A DNA stretch of 20,625 nt from a virus (IMGVR_UViG_3300027734_000375:1-20625); one strand, 5' to 3'; counted from the stretch's first letter, positions 6,257 through 13,213 are shown. The notes: generated by a model from the sequence alone, not told the origin. Made by a program: numbers and translations.

Positions 6257-8050
6257 ATGACTGAATACCTAGGCATTAGAATAGATTTGGAACAAGATAA
6301 ATTATTTGATGAACTTGGGATTAAAAGATTAAAAGAAAGCTACATGAAGGAAGATGAAGAATCTCCACAACATAGATTCGCATTTGTATCAAAATCATTC
6401 GGGAGTAATCAAAAACATGCACAAAGATTATATGAATACAGCAGTAAACATTGGCTCTCTTATTCTACTCCCATTCTCAGTTTTGGTCGTAGTAAGCGTG
6501 GCATGCCTATATCATGTTTCCTTAATTATATTGAAGATACTGCAGAAGGATTAGTTGATAATCTTTCTGAAACTAATTGGCTTTCTATGCTTGGTGGTGG
6601 CGTTGGTATTGGCTTTGGTATTCGTTCAGCAGATGATAAATCTACTGGTGTCATGCCTCACCTCAAAATCTACGATGCTAGTTCTCTTGCATATCGTCAA
6701 GGTCGCACTCGTAGGGGCAGTTATGCTGCTTATCTCGACATCAGCCATCCAGATATCATTGGTTTCTTAGAGATGCGTAAACCGACTGGTGATCCAAACC
6801 AGCGGTGTTTAAATTTACATCACGGTATTAATATTACTGATGAGTTCATGCACCTCATTGAACAATCTATGTTGGATCCCGAATTTGATGATTCTTGGAA
6901 TTTAGTAGACCCAGCATCAAAAGAAATTCGTGAAACTGTATCAGCAAAGATGTTATGGCAAATGATCCTTGAATTGCGTATGCACACAGGTGAACCATAC
7001 ATTCACTATATTGATACAAGTAATAATCAGTTACCACAACACTTAAAAGATTTAGGTTTAAAAGTACATCAATCAAATCTTTGTTCTGAAATTATTTTAC
7101 CCACCAATGAACAGCGAACAGCAGTATGTTGTTTATCAAGTTTAAATTTGGAGACATATGATGAATGGAAAGATAACAAACTATTTCTTAAAGACGTTGC
7201 TGAGATGCTTGATAACGTGCTCAATTACTTCATTGATAATGCTCCTGACAGTATCAGTCGTGCTAGATACTCCGCTCAACGAGAGCGCTCTATTGGCATT
7301 GGTGCTCTCGGGTTTCATGCTTATCTACAGCGTAACGGAATCGCTTTTGAAGGTGTTATGGCCAAAGTTGCCAACAACCGCATTTTCAAATCTATTCGAG
7401 AAGGACTAGATAATGCTAATAAAGAACTTGGATTGGAAAGAGGTGAGGCTCCTGATGCGGTGGGAACTGGCAATCGTTTCAGCCATCTTATGGCTATCGC
7501 ACCAAACGCATCTTCTTCAATTATTATGGGTAACACTAGCCCTAGTATTGAGCCTTACCGTGCTAACGCTTATCGACAAGATACTCTTTCGGGATCATTC
7601 TTAAATAAGAATAGATGGTTGAATGAATTAATTATTAAATTATCACATGATAAGCCAGCCGAATGGTACGATGATGTTTGGTCAACAATTATTGCTAACG
7701 ATGGTTCTGTTCAACATTTAGATTGGATGTCACAGCACGATAAAGATGTATTCAAAACATCCATGGAAATTGACCAAAGATGGGTAATCGAATTGGCTGG
7801 TGATAGACAGCAGTATATCGACCAAGCACAATCATTGAACCTATTCTTTAGACCAGATGCACACATTAAATATATTCACGCCATTCACTTTATGGCATGG
7901 AAAAAAGGACTGAAAACTCTTTACTACTGCCGTTCTGAAAAGATTGGTAAGGCAGACAAGGTGTCTAAGAGGATTGAAAGAAATGTTATTAAAGAGCTAG
8001 ATATGACACAGATTGCTCAAGGTAACGATTGTATTGCTTGTGAAGGTTAA
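6257..8050 (+). CDS. nrdA: Ribonucleoside-diphosphate reductase alpha subunit, class Ia-like, lacking an N-terminal ATP-cone
   Basis: It reduces ribonucleotides to deoxyribonucleotides together with NrdB. Catalytic residues are in place: C87 in PISCFLN and C291 in AVCCLSSLNL are the redox pair, NLCSE (C276) is the thiyl-radical site, and the Tyr pair in LKTLYYCRSE belongs to the radical-transfer path. The C-terminus CIACEG keeps the CxxC that passes electrons from thioredoxin or glutaredoxin. The length is 597 residues against 761 in E. coli, and the N-terminus starts almost directly at the catalytic fold, so the roughly 90-residue ATP-cone that mediates dATP inhibition appears absent. The gene abuts iscU with no spacing, indicating translational coupling in an nrdA-iscU-erpA-nrdB operon. 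Confidence 0.96.
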   Translation: MTEYLGIRIDLEQDKLFDELGIKRLKESYMKEDEESPQHRFAFVSKSFGSNQKHAQRLYEYSSKHWLSYSTPILSFGRSKRGMPISCFLNYIEDTAEGLVDNLSETNWLSMLGGGVGIGFGIRSADDKSTGVMPHLKIYDASSLAYRQGRTRRGSYAAYLDISHPDIIGFLEMRKPTGDPNQRCLNLHHGINITDEFMHLIEQSMLDPEFDDSWNLVDPASKEIRETVSAKMLWQMILELRMHTGEPYIHYIDTSNNQLPQHLKDLGLKVHQSNLCSEIILPTNEQRTAVCCLSSLNLETYDEWKDNKLFLKDVAEMLDNVLNYFIDNAPDSISRARYSAQRERSIGIGALGFHAYLQRNGIAFEGVMAKVANNRIFKSIREGLDNANKELGLERGEAPDAVGTGNRFSHLMAIAPNASSSIIMGNTSPSIEPYRANAYRQDTLSGSFLNKNRWLNELIIKLSHDKPAEWYDDVWSTIIANDGSVQHLDWMSQHDKDVFKTSMEIDQRWVIELAGDRQQYIDQAQSLNLFFRPDAHIKYIHAIHFMAWKKGLKTLYYCRSEKIGKADKVSKRIERNVIKELDMTQIAQGNDCIACEG

Positions 8051-8437
8051 ATGGCATATTCAGATAAAGTATTAGACCATTATGAAAATCCACGAAATGT
8101 AGGTAAAATGGATTCTACTGATGAAAATGTTGGCACGGGTATGGTGGGAGCACCTGCCTGTGGTGATGTAATGAAACTCCAGATAAAGGTCAAAGATGGA
8201 ATTATTACGGATGCTAAATTTAAAACTTACGGTTGCGGATCGGCGATTGCTAGCAGTTCGCTCGTTACTGAGTGGGTTAAAGGTAAAACGCTAGAACAAG
8301 CAGGATCAATTAAGAATTCTCAGATTGCGGAAGAGCTTGCTCTACCACCTGTCAAGATACACTGCTCAATCTTGGCTGAAGATGCAATTAAAGCAGCAAT
8401 AAAAGACTACGAACTTAAATGTTCATGTAAGGTATAA
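8051..8437 (+). CDS. iscU: Fe-S cluster assembly scaffold protein IscU
   Basis: The 128-residue product looks like a complete IscU. The cluster ligands are present: C37 and D39 in PACGDV, C62 in YGCGSAIASS, and H104/C105 in KIHCSILAEDAIK. The LPPVK motif (98-102), recognised by the HscA chaperone in the bacterial Isc system, is intact. The C-terminus ends KCSCKV, two extra cysteines not typical of E. coli IscU. The start follows the nrdA stop directly, with GAAGGT inside the nrdA end as binding site. IscU assembles [2Fe-2S] clusters from IscS-derived sulfur; no iscS, hscA or fdx is in the window, so it would depend on host partners. The similarity to cellular IscU suggests capture from a bacterium. 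Confidence 0.95.
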   Translation: MAYSDKVLDHYENPRNVGKMDSTDENVGTGMVGAPACGDVMKLQIKVKDGIITDAKFKTYGCGSAIASSSLVTEWVKGKTLEQAGSIKNSQIAEELALPPVKIHCSILAEDAIKAAIKDYELKCSCKV

Positions 8438-8438
8438 A

Positions 8439-8765
8439 ATGATTACTGTAACAGATAACGCTTTTAATAAAATTAGAGATTTAATTTTTGAAGAAAAAGA
8501 CAACAGTAATTTGGCATTAAGAATGTCAGTAAGAGGTGGAGGGTGTTCGGGTTTTCAATATGAATTCACCTTTGATGACAAACAAGAAGAAGATGATTTT
8601 GTGATTGAAAAAGATTCCATTAAAGTGTTTGTTGATTCAATGTCGGCACAATACTTAATGGGAGCTACTTTAGATTATAAAGATGTAAAATTTAGTTCAC
8701 AATTTATTATAACCAATCCAGAAGTTAAATCAACCTGTGGTTGTGGTTCATCAGTAGCATTTTAA
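8439..8765 (+). CDS. erpA: A-type Fe-S carrier protein, ErpA-like
   Basis: The 108-residue product has the three A-type cysteines: C36 in GGGCSGFQYEFTFDD and C100/C102 in STCGCGSSVAF. The GGGCSGFQY and CGCGSS contexts fit ErpA better than IscA. DSMSAQYLMGATLDY and FIITNPEVKS match the rest of the fold. A-type carriers receive clusters from IscU and deliver them to target apoproteins. The gene begins one base after iscU, so the scaffold and carrier are co-expressed, and nrdB follows after 15 bases. No truncation or missing ligand is seen. Confidence 0.94.
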   Translation: MITVTDNAFNKIRDLIFEEKDNSNLALRMSVRGGGCSGFQYEFTFDDKQEEDDFVIEKDSIKVFVDSMSAQYLMGATLDYKDVKFSSQFIITNPEVKSTCGCGSSVAF

Positions 8766-8780
8766 TGTAAAGAGAAAAGA

Positions 8781-9767
8781 ATGATCAAAAAAACAGAATC
8801 AAGGATGACCGATGATCGCTCATATTTTAAACCTTTTAATTATCCTTGGGCTTATGATGCATGGCTTAAGCATGAGCAATCTCATTGGTTACATACTGAA
8901 GTACCAATGCTTGAAGATGTTAAAGATTGGAAGAAAAAACTTACAAAAGAAGAAAAACAATTCCTCACTCACATTTTCAGATTCTTCACCCAAGGAGATA
9001 TTGACGTTGCTGGCGGTTATGTTAATAATTATCTTCCTTATTTCCCTCAACCCGAAATACGAATGATGTTATTGGGATTTGCTGCTCGTGAAGCCTTACA
9101 TATTGCTGCTTATTCACATTTGATCGAAACTCTCGGTCTACCAGATACAACATATAATGAATTTATGGCTTATGCCGAAATGAAAGAGAAACATGATTAT
9201 GTCATGAATATCTCTGGCCAAAATACAACCAAAGAAAATACAGCAACACATATTGCCGTATTCTCGGCCTTTACTGAAGGTATGCAATTGTTCTCATCAT
9301 TCATTATGTTGTTGAACTTCCCACGCCACGGTAAGATGAAAGGTATGGGTCAGATTGTTACTTGGTCTATTGTTGATGAAACACAACATACCGAGAATAT
9401 GGTCAAATTGTTCCGTACATACATAGAAGAGAATCGTGAAATTTGGAACGATGAATTAAAAGGTAGATTATATACCATTGCTGAACGCATGGTAGAATTA
9501 GAAGATAAGTTTATTGATTTGGCATTTCAAATGGGTGCCATGGAAGATTTATCATCTGAAGATGTTAAGAAGTATATTCGTTATATTGCCGACCGTAGAT
9601 TGATTTCTTTAGGACTCAAAGGTCAGTTTAAAGTGAAACGTAATCCTCTGCCGTGGGTAGAAGAAATGATTAACGCACCAACACACACAAACTTCTTTGA
9701 GAACAGAGCAACTGATTATGCTAAAGGTTCTTTATCAGGAGATTGGGGTGATGTTTGGGCTCATTAA
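8781..9767 (+). CDS. nrdB: Ribonucleoside-diphosphate reductase beta subunit, class Ia-like
   Basis: The 328-residue ferritin-like subunit generates the radical used by NrdA. The dinuclear metal ligands are present: D73 (QGDIDV), E104 and H107 (REALHIAAY), E166 (FTEGMQ), E200 and H203 (DETQH). Y111 sits at the position of the E. coli radical Tyr122 (E-x2-H-x3-Y), so a diferric-tyrosyl radical is expected; a manganese-dependent variant cannot be excluded from sequence. The last residues (SGDWGDVWAH) form the flexible tail. The start at 8781 has AAAGAGAAAAGA upstream; a second in-frame Met is at residue 9. It is separated from nrdA by iscU and erpA, unlike the usual adjacent nrdAB order. Confidence 0.96.
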   Translation: MIKKTESRMTDDRSYFKPFNYPWAYDAWLKHEQSHWLHTEVPMLEDVKDWKKKLTKEEKQFLTHIFRFFTQGDIDVAGGYVNNYLPYFPQPEIRMMLLGFAAREALHIAAYSHLIETLGLPDTTYNEFMAYAEMKEKHDYVMNISGQNTTKENTATHIAVFSAFTEGMQLFSSFIMLLNFPRHGKMKGMGQIVTWSIVDETQHTENMVKLFRTYIEENREIWNDELKGRLYTIAERMVELEDKFIDLAFQMGAMEDLSSEDVKKYIRYIADRRLISLGLKGQFKVKRNPLPWVEEMINAPTHTNFFENRATDYAKGSLSGDWGDVWAH

Positions 9768-9776
9768 AGGTTGCAT

Positions 9777-9962
9777 ATGACAGACAAAGCACTATCAGGC
9801 GATTGCCTCAGTTGTGAATCACAATACACAGTTCAATTCACAGAAGAATTGGTTTCACAAGAACTACCTGAACATTGTCCATTCTGTGGCGAAATCATCG
9901 AAGAATTATCCGAATCCTATATAGAGGATGAAGATGATTTGGATGATGAGGCATGGGAATAA
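9777..9962 (+). CDS. Small zinc-ribbon protein with acidic tail (61 aa)
   Basis: I place the start at ATG 9777, seven bases after AAAGG, not at the TTG six bases upstream. The product has two CxxC knuckles, CLSC (residues 10-13) and CPFC (34-37), 20 residues apart, forming a probable zinc ribbon, and then a very acidic C-terminus (YIEDEDDLDDEAWE). Similar small zinc-ribbon proteins occur near replication and nucleotide genes of T4-like phages. It could bind nucleic acid or a polymerase; the acidic tail argues for protein contacts. It follows nrdB by 9 bases and overlaps the next gene by 10 bases. Confidence 0.85.
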   Translation: MTDKALSGDCLSCESQYTVQFTEELVSQELPEHCPFCGEIIEELSESYIEDEDDLDDEAWE

Positions 9963-10390
9963 ACTGGACATATAATAATACAGATTTTACGGAAGACTTG
10001 ATTGGTAATAATTACGGGTTCGTGTATCAGATAACCAATCTGACGAATGGTAGAAAATATATTGGGAAGAAATTCTTTTACTCTTCCAAAACCAAACAAG
10101 TCAAAGGTAAAAAGAAACGGTACAAAGCATCAAGTGATTGGCAAACTTACTATGGAAGTAGTGCCGAACTAACTACAGATGTGTTATCATTAGGTCATGA
10201 CAAATTCACCCGTGAAATTTTACATCTTTGCCAATCCAAAGGCGAATGTAGTTATGTTGAAGCAAAAGAACAATTCATCCGTGGCGTTATGGAAACGGAA
10301 GAATACTACAACAGTTGGATTATGGTAAGAGTGAGAAAATCACATCTCAAGGATTACAATGTTAGACTATCTCAAAAAATTAAAGAATGA
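9953..10390 (+). CDS. GIY-YIG nuclease-like protein (145 aa)
   Basis: The N-terminal region carries the two signature strands of the GIY-YIG fold: YGFVYQITN (GFVY, 22-25) and NGRKYIGKKFF (YIG, 36-38). Downstream are YYGSSAEL, a FTREIL helix and YVEAKEQF, in which E103 is a good candidate for the metal-binding glutamate. The protein is short, with no separate DNA-recognition domain such as homing endonucleases of the Seg or I-TevI type carry, so it may be a resident phage nuclease instead of a mobile one. It overlaps the preceding gene by 10 bases and the following one by 32 bases, which also argues against recent insertion. The substrate is unknown. Confidence 0.78.
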   Translation: MGINWTYNNTDFTEDLIGNNYGFVYQITNLTNGRKYIGKKFFYSSKTKQVKGKKKRYKASSDWQTYYGSSAELTTDVLSLGHDKFTREILHLCQSKGECSYVEAKEQFIRGVMETEEYYNSWIMVRVRKSHLKDYNVRLSQKIKE

Positions 10391-10712
10391 TCCTGAAGGA
10401 CCATTTGATGCAATCTTCTTTCTACCAGGTGAAAAGGATGATGAAGTTCATATCGAAGCTTCAATATTTAAAACACCAGGAGAAAAATTAGGTGGTAATG
10501 CATTGGGTGATTCTTATGAAGTGGTATTATTCAAAGATGATACCGAAAACGATAAGTTATATGATGTTGATCGGTTCGAGGCAATCTTCTTGGATCCATA
10601 TGAATACATTTCCAATCTAATACCACAAAATTGGTTTGGTATGGTTGTAAGGAAAACTACCACTTCTGGTGGCTTCATCCAACGAATATTTGACAAATTA
10701 GAAAAAGTGTGA
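10359..10712 (+). CDS. Unknown protein (117 aa)
   Basis: AAGGA about 7 bases before ATG 10359 supports the start even though it lies 32 bases inside the preceding gene. The product is acidic and looks soluble, with beta-type segments (FDAIFFLPGEKDDEVHIEAS, then SYEVVLFKDDTE and FEAIFLDPYEYI) and a C-terminal helix (GGFIQRIFDKLEKV). No family or motif is recognised. It is the last gene of the operon that begins at nrdA; the promoter for the RNase H gene lies across its final codons, so the two units are separately controlled. Confidence 0.78.
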   Translation: MLDYLKKLKNDPEGPFDAIFFLPGEKDDEVHIEASIFKTPGEKLGGNALGDSYEVVLFKDDTENDKLYDVDRFEAIFLDPYEYISNLIPQNWFGMVVRKTTTSGGFIQRIFDKLEKV

Positions 10713-10718
10713 TACAAT
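10690..10718 (+). promoter_or_regulatory. Sigma70-type promoter for the RNase H operon
   Basis: TTGACA (10690-10695), a 17-base spacer and TACAAT (10713-10718) form a near-consensus host sigma70 promoter. The -35 box and spacer lie within the end of the upstream gene. The first gene starts at 10750. Confidence 0.75.
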
Positions 10719-10742
10719 AGCCTCCTATTGAAACTATTGAAA
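10715..10742 (+). repeat. Operator-like inverted and tandem repeats at a promoter
   Basis: CAATAG (10715-10720) and CTATTG (10725-10730) form a perfect 6-bp inverted repeat around CCTC, overlapping the -10 box and start site. CTATTGAAA then occurs twice in tandem (10725-10733 and 10734-10742). It could be a repressor site or a 5' RNA hairpin. Confidence 0.5.
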
Positions 10743-10749
10743 GTTTGTT

Positions 10750-11589
10750 ATGATTCTCGTTGACCTAAACCAAGTATTACTTGCCGGACTTATGGCACAA
10801 ATTGCCAATCATAAAGGCAAACTAGATGAAAGTCTGGTTCGCCATATGATTCTGAATATTATCCGAAACCATGTTAAGAATTTTAAAGCAGAATATGGTG
10901 AAGTGGTATTATGTTGTGATAACCGTAAATACTGGCGTAAAGAGTATTTTCCATTCTATAAAGCAGGTCGTAAGAAAAGTCGTGAAAAGTCCAACTTAGA
11001 TTGGCACATGATTTTTGAAATGCTTGCCAAATTCAAAGTAGAACTCAAAGAAAACTTCCCATACAAAGTAATTGATGTTGATGGTGCCGAAGCCGATGAT
11101 ATTATTGGTACTTTAGCACCACGCCAAGCTGCTCACGAAAAAGTACTGATTCTATCAAGTGATGGTGATTTCCTACAGTTACAGAACTATGCAAATGTGA
11201 AACAATACAATCCATCACAGAAGAAATATGTGGTATCAAAGGAACCAATCTTAGAACTCAAGGAGAAGATTATCCGTGGAGATAAGGGTGACGGTATACC
11301 TAATGTACTTTCTTCTTCCGATTGTTTTGTCCGTGACCTCCGCCAAACTCCTATTACACAGAAGGTATTAGACAAGTTGATGAGTGAGAATTACTTGGAC
11401 CAGAATGAATCCATCAAGGCTAATTTTATCCGTAATTCCACACTAATCGACCTATCTTTTACTCCAAAAGAGATAAGAGAAAAGATTATAAATACCTATG
11501 AAGAAACAAAACCTGCTAAAGGTAAATTGTTGAATTATTTTATTGAACATAAACTGAAAAACTTAATGGAAGTGATAGAGGAATTCTAA
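10750..11589 (+). CDS. rnh: RNase H / 5'-3' exonuclease, T4 Rnh type (FEN-1 family)
   Basis: The 279-residue product matches T4 Rnh (305 residues) along its length. It removes RNA primers and adjacent DNA from Okazaki fragments. Conserved acidic residues are visible: D5 in ILVDLNQV, the Asp of LCCDNRKYWRKEYF, EADDIIG, SSDGDFLQL and RGDKGDGIPNV. The C-terminus keeps the T4-like end KGKLLNYFIEHKLKNL. It lacks the short N-terminal extension of the T4 enzyme. It starts 32 bases after a strong promoter and overlaps the next gene by 1 base (TAATG). No truncation of the catalytic core is seen. Confidence 0.95.
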   Translation: MILVDLNQVLLAGLMAQIANHKGKLDESLVRHMILNIIRNHVKNFKAEYGEVVLCCDNRKYWRKEYFPFYKAGRKKSREKSNLDWHMIFEMLAKFKVELKENFPYKVIDVDGAEADDIIGTLAPRQAAHEKVLILSSDGDFLQLQNYANVKQYNPSQKKYVVSKEPILELKEKIIRGDKGDGIPNVLSSSDCFVRDLRQTPITQKVLDKLMSENYLDQNESIKANFIRNSTLIDLSFTPKEIREKIINTYEETKPAKGKLLNYFIEHKLKNLMEVIEEF

Positions 11590-12011
11590 TGAAAAACATT
11601 TATGAAGTATTTGATGAATTTGAAGAGGCTGATGGCAAAAAAGCCAAAATGGCAGTAATTGAGAAGAATCTTTCTCAGACATTGGTACAGGTATTAGAGT
11701 TGGCATTTCATCCAACACATGAATGGTTGATTGATGATATTCCTGCGGAATATAAAATTCCACATACTCTTCCCGGCATTTCACCGTGCCAATTGTCAAC
11801 AGAGATTCGTAAGTTGTATTTGTTCAAAAAAGGACATCCATCCGCTGAACAATTGACACAAGAAAAGAGAAAACAATTATTATTGCAGTTGATTGAATCA
11901 ATAGAACCCCGTGAAGCAGAAGTTGTTGGTGGTATTCTAAGAAAAGATTTAGGCGTTAAAGGTTTAACTTACAAATTTGTTAAAGAGGCATTCCCCGATC
12001 TTATACCATGA
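11589..12011 (+). CDS. Protein resembling a stand-alone N-terminal domain of T4-type DNA ligase (140 aa)
   Basis: The helical 140-residue product ends in EAEVVGGILRKDLGVKGLTY, then KFVKEAFPDLIP. T4 DNA ligase residues about 98-131, recalled as DVEVLRRVMMRDLECGASVS followed by IANKVWPGLIP, align with it in order and length. The N-terminus (IYEVFDEFEEADGKKAKMAV, then IEKN) also parallels the ligase start (ILNEIASIGSTKQKQAILEK, then NKD). No nucleotidyltransferase motif (KxDG) follows, so it cannot seal nicks alone. I recall relatives in aquatic T4-like phages as a domain of unknown function (DUF6433). It is coupled to rnh upstream, consistent with action on nicked or gapped Okazaki intermediates, and overlaps the next gene by 4 bases. 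Confidence 0.75.
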   Translation: MKNIYEVFDEFEEADGKKAKMAVIEKNLSQTLVQVLELAFHPTHEWLIDDIPAEYKIPHTLPGISPCQLSTEIRKLYLFKKGHPSAEQLTQEKRKQLLLQLIESIEPREAEVVGGILRKDLGVKGLTYKFVKEAFPDLIP

Positions 12012-12382
12012 TAAGTCGAAAAGATAGAATAATAATTACTTGTGGTACTTTTGACCCATTATCTAATCAAGAGTTAAACTTCTTGAAAAGATGTAGGTCG
12101 AAAGGTGATTGGCTTATCGTTGGTGTTCATTCAGACTGGTGGATGGCTTGGTCTGAAGGTGGTTATGTACAAGATTATCCTGCTCGTAAAAATATCATAC
12201 AACATTTAAAATGTGTAGATGAAGTGTTTACATTCAATGATTCCGATGGCACCGTCTGCCAATTACTCAAAATCGTAAAAATTTGTTATCCTCATGCCGA
12301 TATTACCTATATTTCGGAAGAGGATATGCATAATATGCCTGAAACTAAGATTAGAGGCATAACCTTTGAAACCATGAAATAG
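12008..12382 (+). CDS. Cytidylyltransferase-fold protein with a degenerate active site (124 aa)
   Basis: The N-terminus RIIITCGTFDPLSNQELNFL aligns with the start of cytidylyltransferase-like enzymes (GTFDPxHxGHxxFL), and GDWLIVGVHSDWW, YPARKNIIQHLKCVDEVF and ITYISEED follow the fold. The two catalytic histidines of HxGH are replaced (S19-N-Q-E22), and no ISTT-type motif is visible near the C-terminus, where PETKIRGITF stands. Normal members transfer CMP or AMP to phosphorylated small molecules; this one is unlikely to do so by the usual chemistry. It overlaps the ligase-domain gene by 4 bases (ATGA). It may be a binding or regulatory pseudoenzyme, or use a different chemistry. Confidence 0.75.
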   Translation: MISRKDRIIITCGTFDPLSNQELNFLKRCRSKGDWLIVGVHSDWWMAWSEGGYVQDYPARKNIIQHLKCVDEVFTFNDSDGTVCQLLKIVKICYPHADITYISEEDMHNMPETKIRGITFETMK

Positions 12383-12391
12383 GAGATTGAA

Positions 12392-12577
12392 GTGACAAAG
12401 TTTGTAGGTAAGTTCCGTAAGAACCAAGATTATAATGAAGATTACATTTATATGCCAAAACGAAAACATCGTAATGAGCATTCCGAAATTAAGAAATTGA
12501 AGAATAGGAATGTAGAAGAGTTACTAAGTGACCTTGAAGATACAAGTTTACCAGAAAAAACTCAGCAACATAGATAA
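12392..12577 (+). CDS. Small basic/acidic protein of unknown function (61 aa), GTG start
   Basis: GTG 12392 is placed 8 bases after AGGAG, a strong binding site that fixes the start. The product has a basic first half (FVGKFRKNQDYNEDYIYMPK, then RKHRNEH) and a mixed helical second half (IKKLKNRNVEELLSDLEDTS). It looks soluble with no motif. It is the last gene of the rnh operon and is followed by a 132-base gap with a new promoter. Confidence 0.75.
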   Translation: MTKFVGKFRKNQDYNEDYIYMPKRKHRNEHSEIKKLKNRNVEELLSDLEDTSLPEKTQQHR

Positions 12578-12651
12578 TTTTGGCATAAGTAGGTATGTCC
12601 GCCTTTGATATGAGGTATTGGTAATAGTGTTGTATCCTAGCAACAAAGCAC

Positions 12652-12680
12652 TTGACACCAGCTTGTAATTATGAGATAAT
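12652..12680 (+). promoter_or_regulatory. Sigma70-type promoter with extended -10
   Basis: TTGACA (12652-12657), a 17-base spacer and GATAAT (12675-12680) preceded by TGA (TGAGATAAT) form a strong promoter 30 bases before the start at 12710. The downstream GGTTCT and CGGAGA are spaced exactly as at the promoter at 13597. The rest of the 132-base gap (12578-12651) shows no gene or clear structure. Confidence 0.75.
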
Positions 12681-12709
12681 GGTTCTTCAGTCACGGAGAA
12701 CTCATTATT

Positions 12710-13051
12710 ATGATATATGGTTATATTCCCAAATCTAAACCCAAGAAATTAACTAAAGCTCAACAAGAGCAAAAAGATCAATGGTTAAGGTCTATCAATT
12801 CAATGTCTACCAATTTCAGTAGAAATAAATCCACGAAGTTTTCCAAAATAACTCCAATGTTTTCCATTCCTGCAGGTCGAGAAACTCCTCGTCTTGCGTC
12901 CTTAGATACTGGTTTTATCGCTTGTACTAAGAAATTCGGAAATTCTTACACAGGAGCAAAGATTAAAGGTATTGGTACGATGCACAAGTCAAATGCTGTG
13001 CCAATTTTTACAGATAATGAAGCAAAAGAGATTGCGAGTATGAGAAGATGA
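12710..13051 (+). CDS. Conserved phage protein of unknown function (113 aa)
   Basis: CGGAGA lies 11 bases before ATG 12710. The N-terminal half is basic and low in structure (IPKSKPKKLTKAQQEQKDQW, then NFSRNKSTKFSK). The second half has the ordered words FSIPAGRETPRLASLDTGF, TKKFGNSYTGAKIKGIGTMH and KSNAVPIF, ending EAKEIASMRR. I recall the SIPAGRETP and GIGTMHKSNAVPIF pattern from many unrelated phages, but no function is known to me. It is the first gene behind a strong promoter and overlaps the next start by 4 bases. Confidence 0.82.
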   Translation: MIYGYIPKSKPKKLTKAQQEQKDQWLRSINSMSTNFSRNKSTKFSKITPMFSIPAGRETPRLASLDTGFIACTKKFGNSYTGAKIKGIGTMHKSNAVPIFTDNEAKEIASMRR

Positions 13052-13206
13052 CGATTAGTAATTTGGATTGGGAAGAATATGAACATTATCTCAAAGCTTT
13101 ATCAGAATCGGAACTCAAAATTGAGTTGGAATGGTTAAAATCAGTCGGAATTGCGAAAGAAAGAGGCAGTACAGTCGCTTCCGAGCAAAATGACACACTA
13201 CAGTAA
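13048..13206 (+). CDS. Small acidic protein of unknown function (52 aa)
   Basis: The ATG overlaps the preceding stop (ATGA), and AGAAG just upstream may serve as binding site. The product reads MTISNLDWEEYEHYLKALSE, then SELKIELEWLKSV, a Trp-containing acidic helix, and ends with a polar tail. No motif is recognised. The coupling and the frame's continuity support a real gene. Confidence 0.65.
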   Translation: MTISNLDWEEYEHYLKALSESELKIELEWLKSVGIAKERGSTVASEQNDTLQ

Positions 13207-13213
13207 GGTGATT

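Noticed and set aside
11487-11494. Exact T4 late promoter octamer TATAAATA inside rnh
   Set aside because: It lies within coding sequence about 95 bases before the next start, in an early-type operon; chance occurrence is more likely, though a late start here is not excluded.
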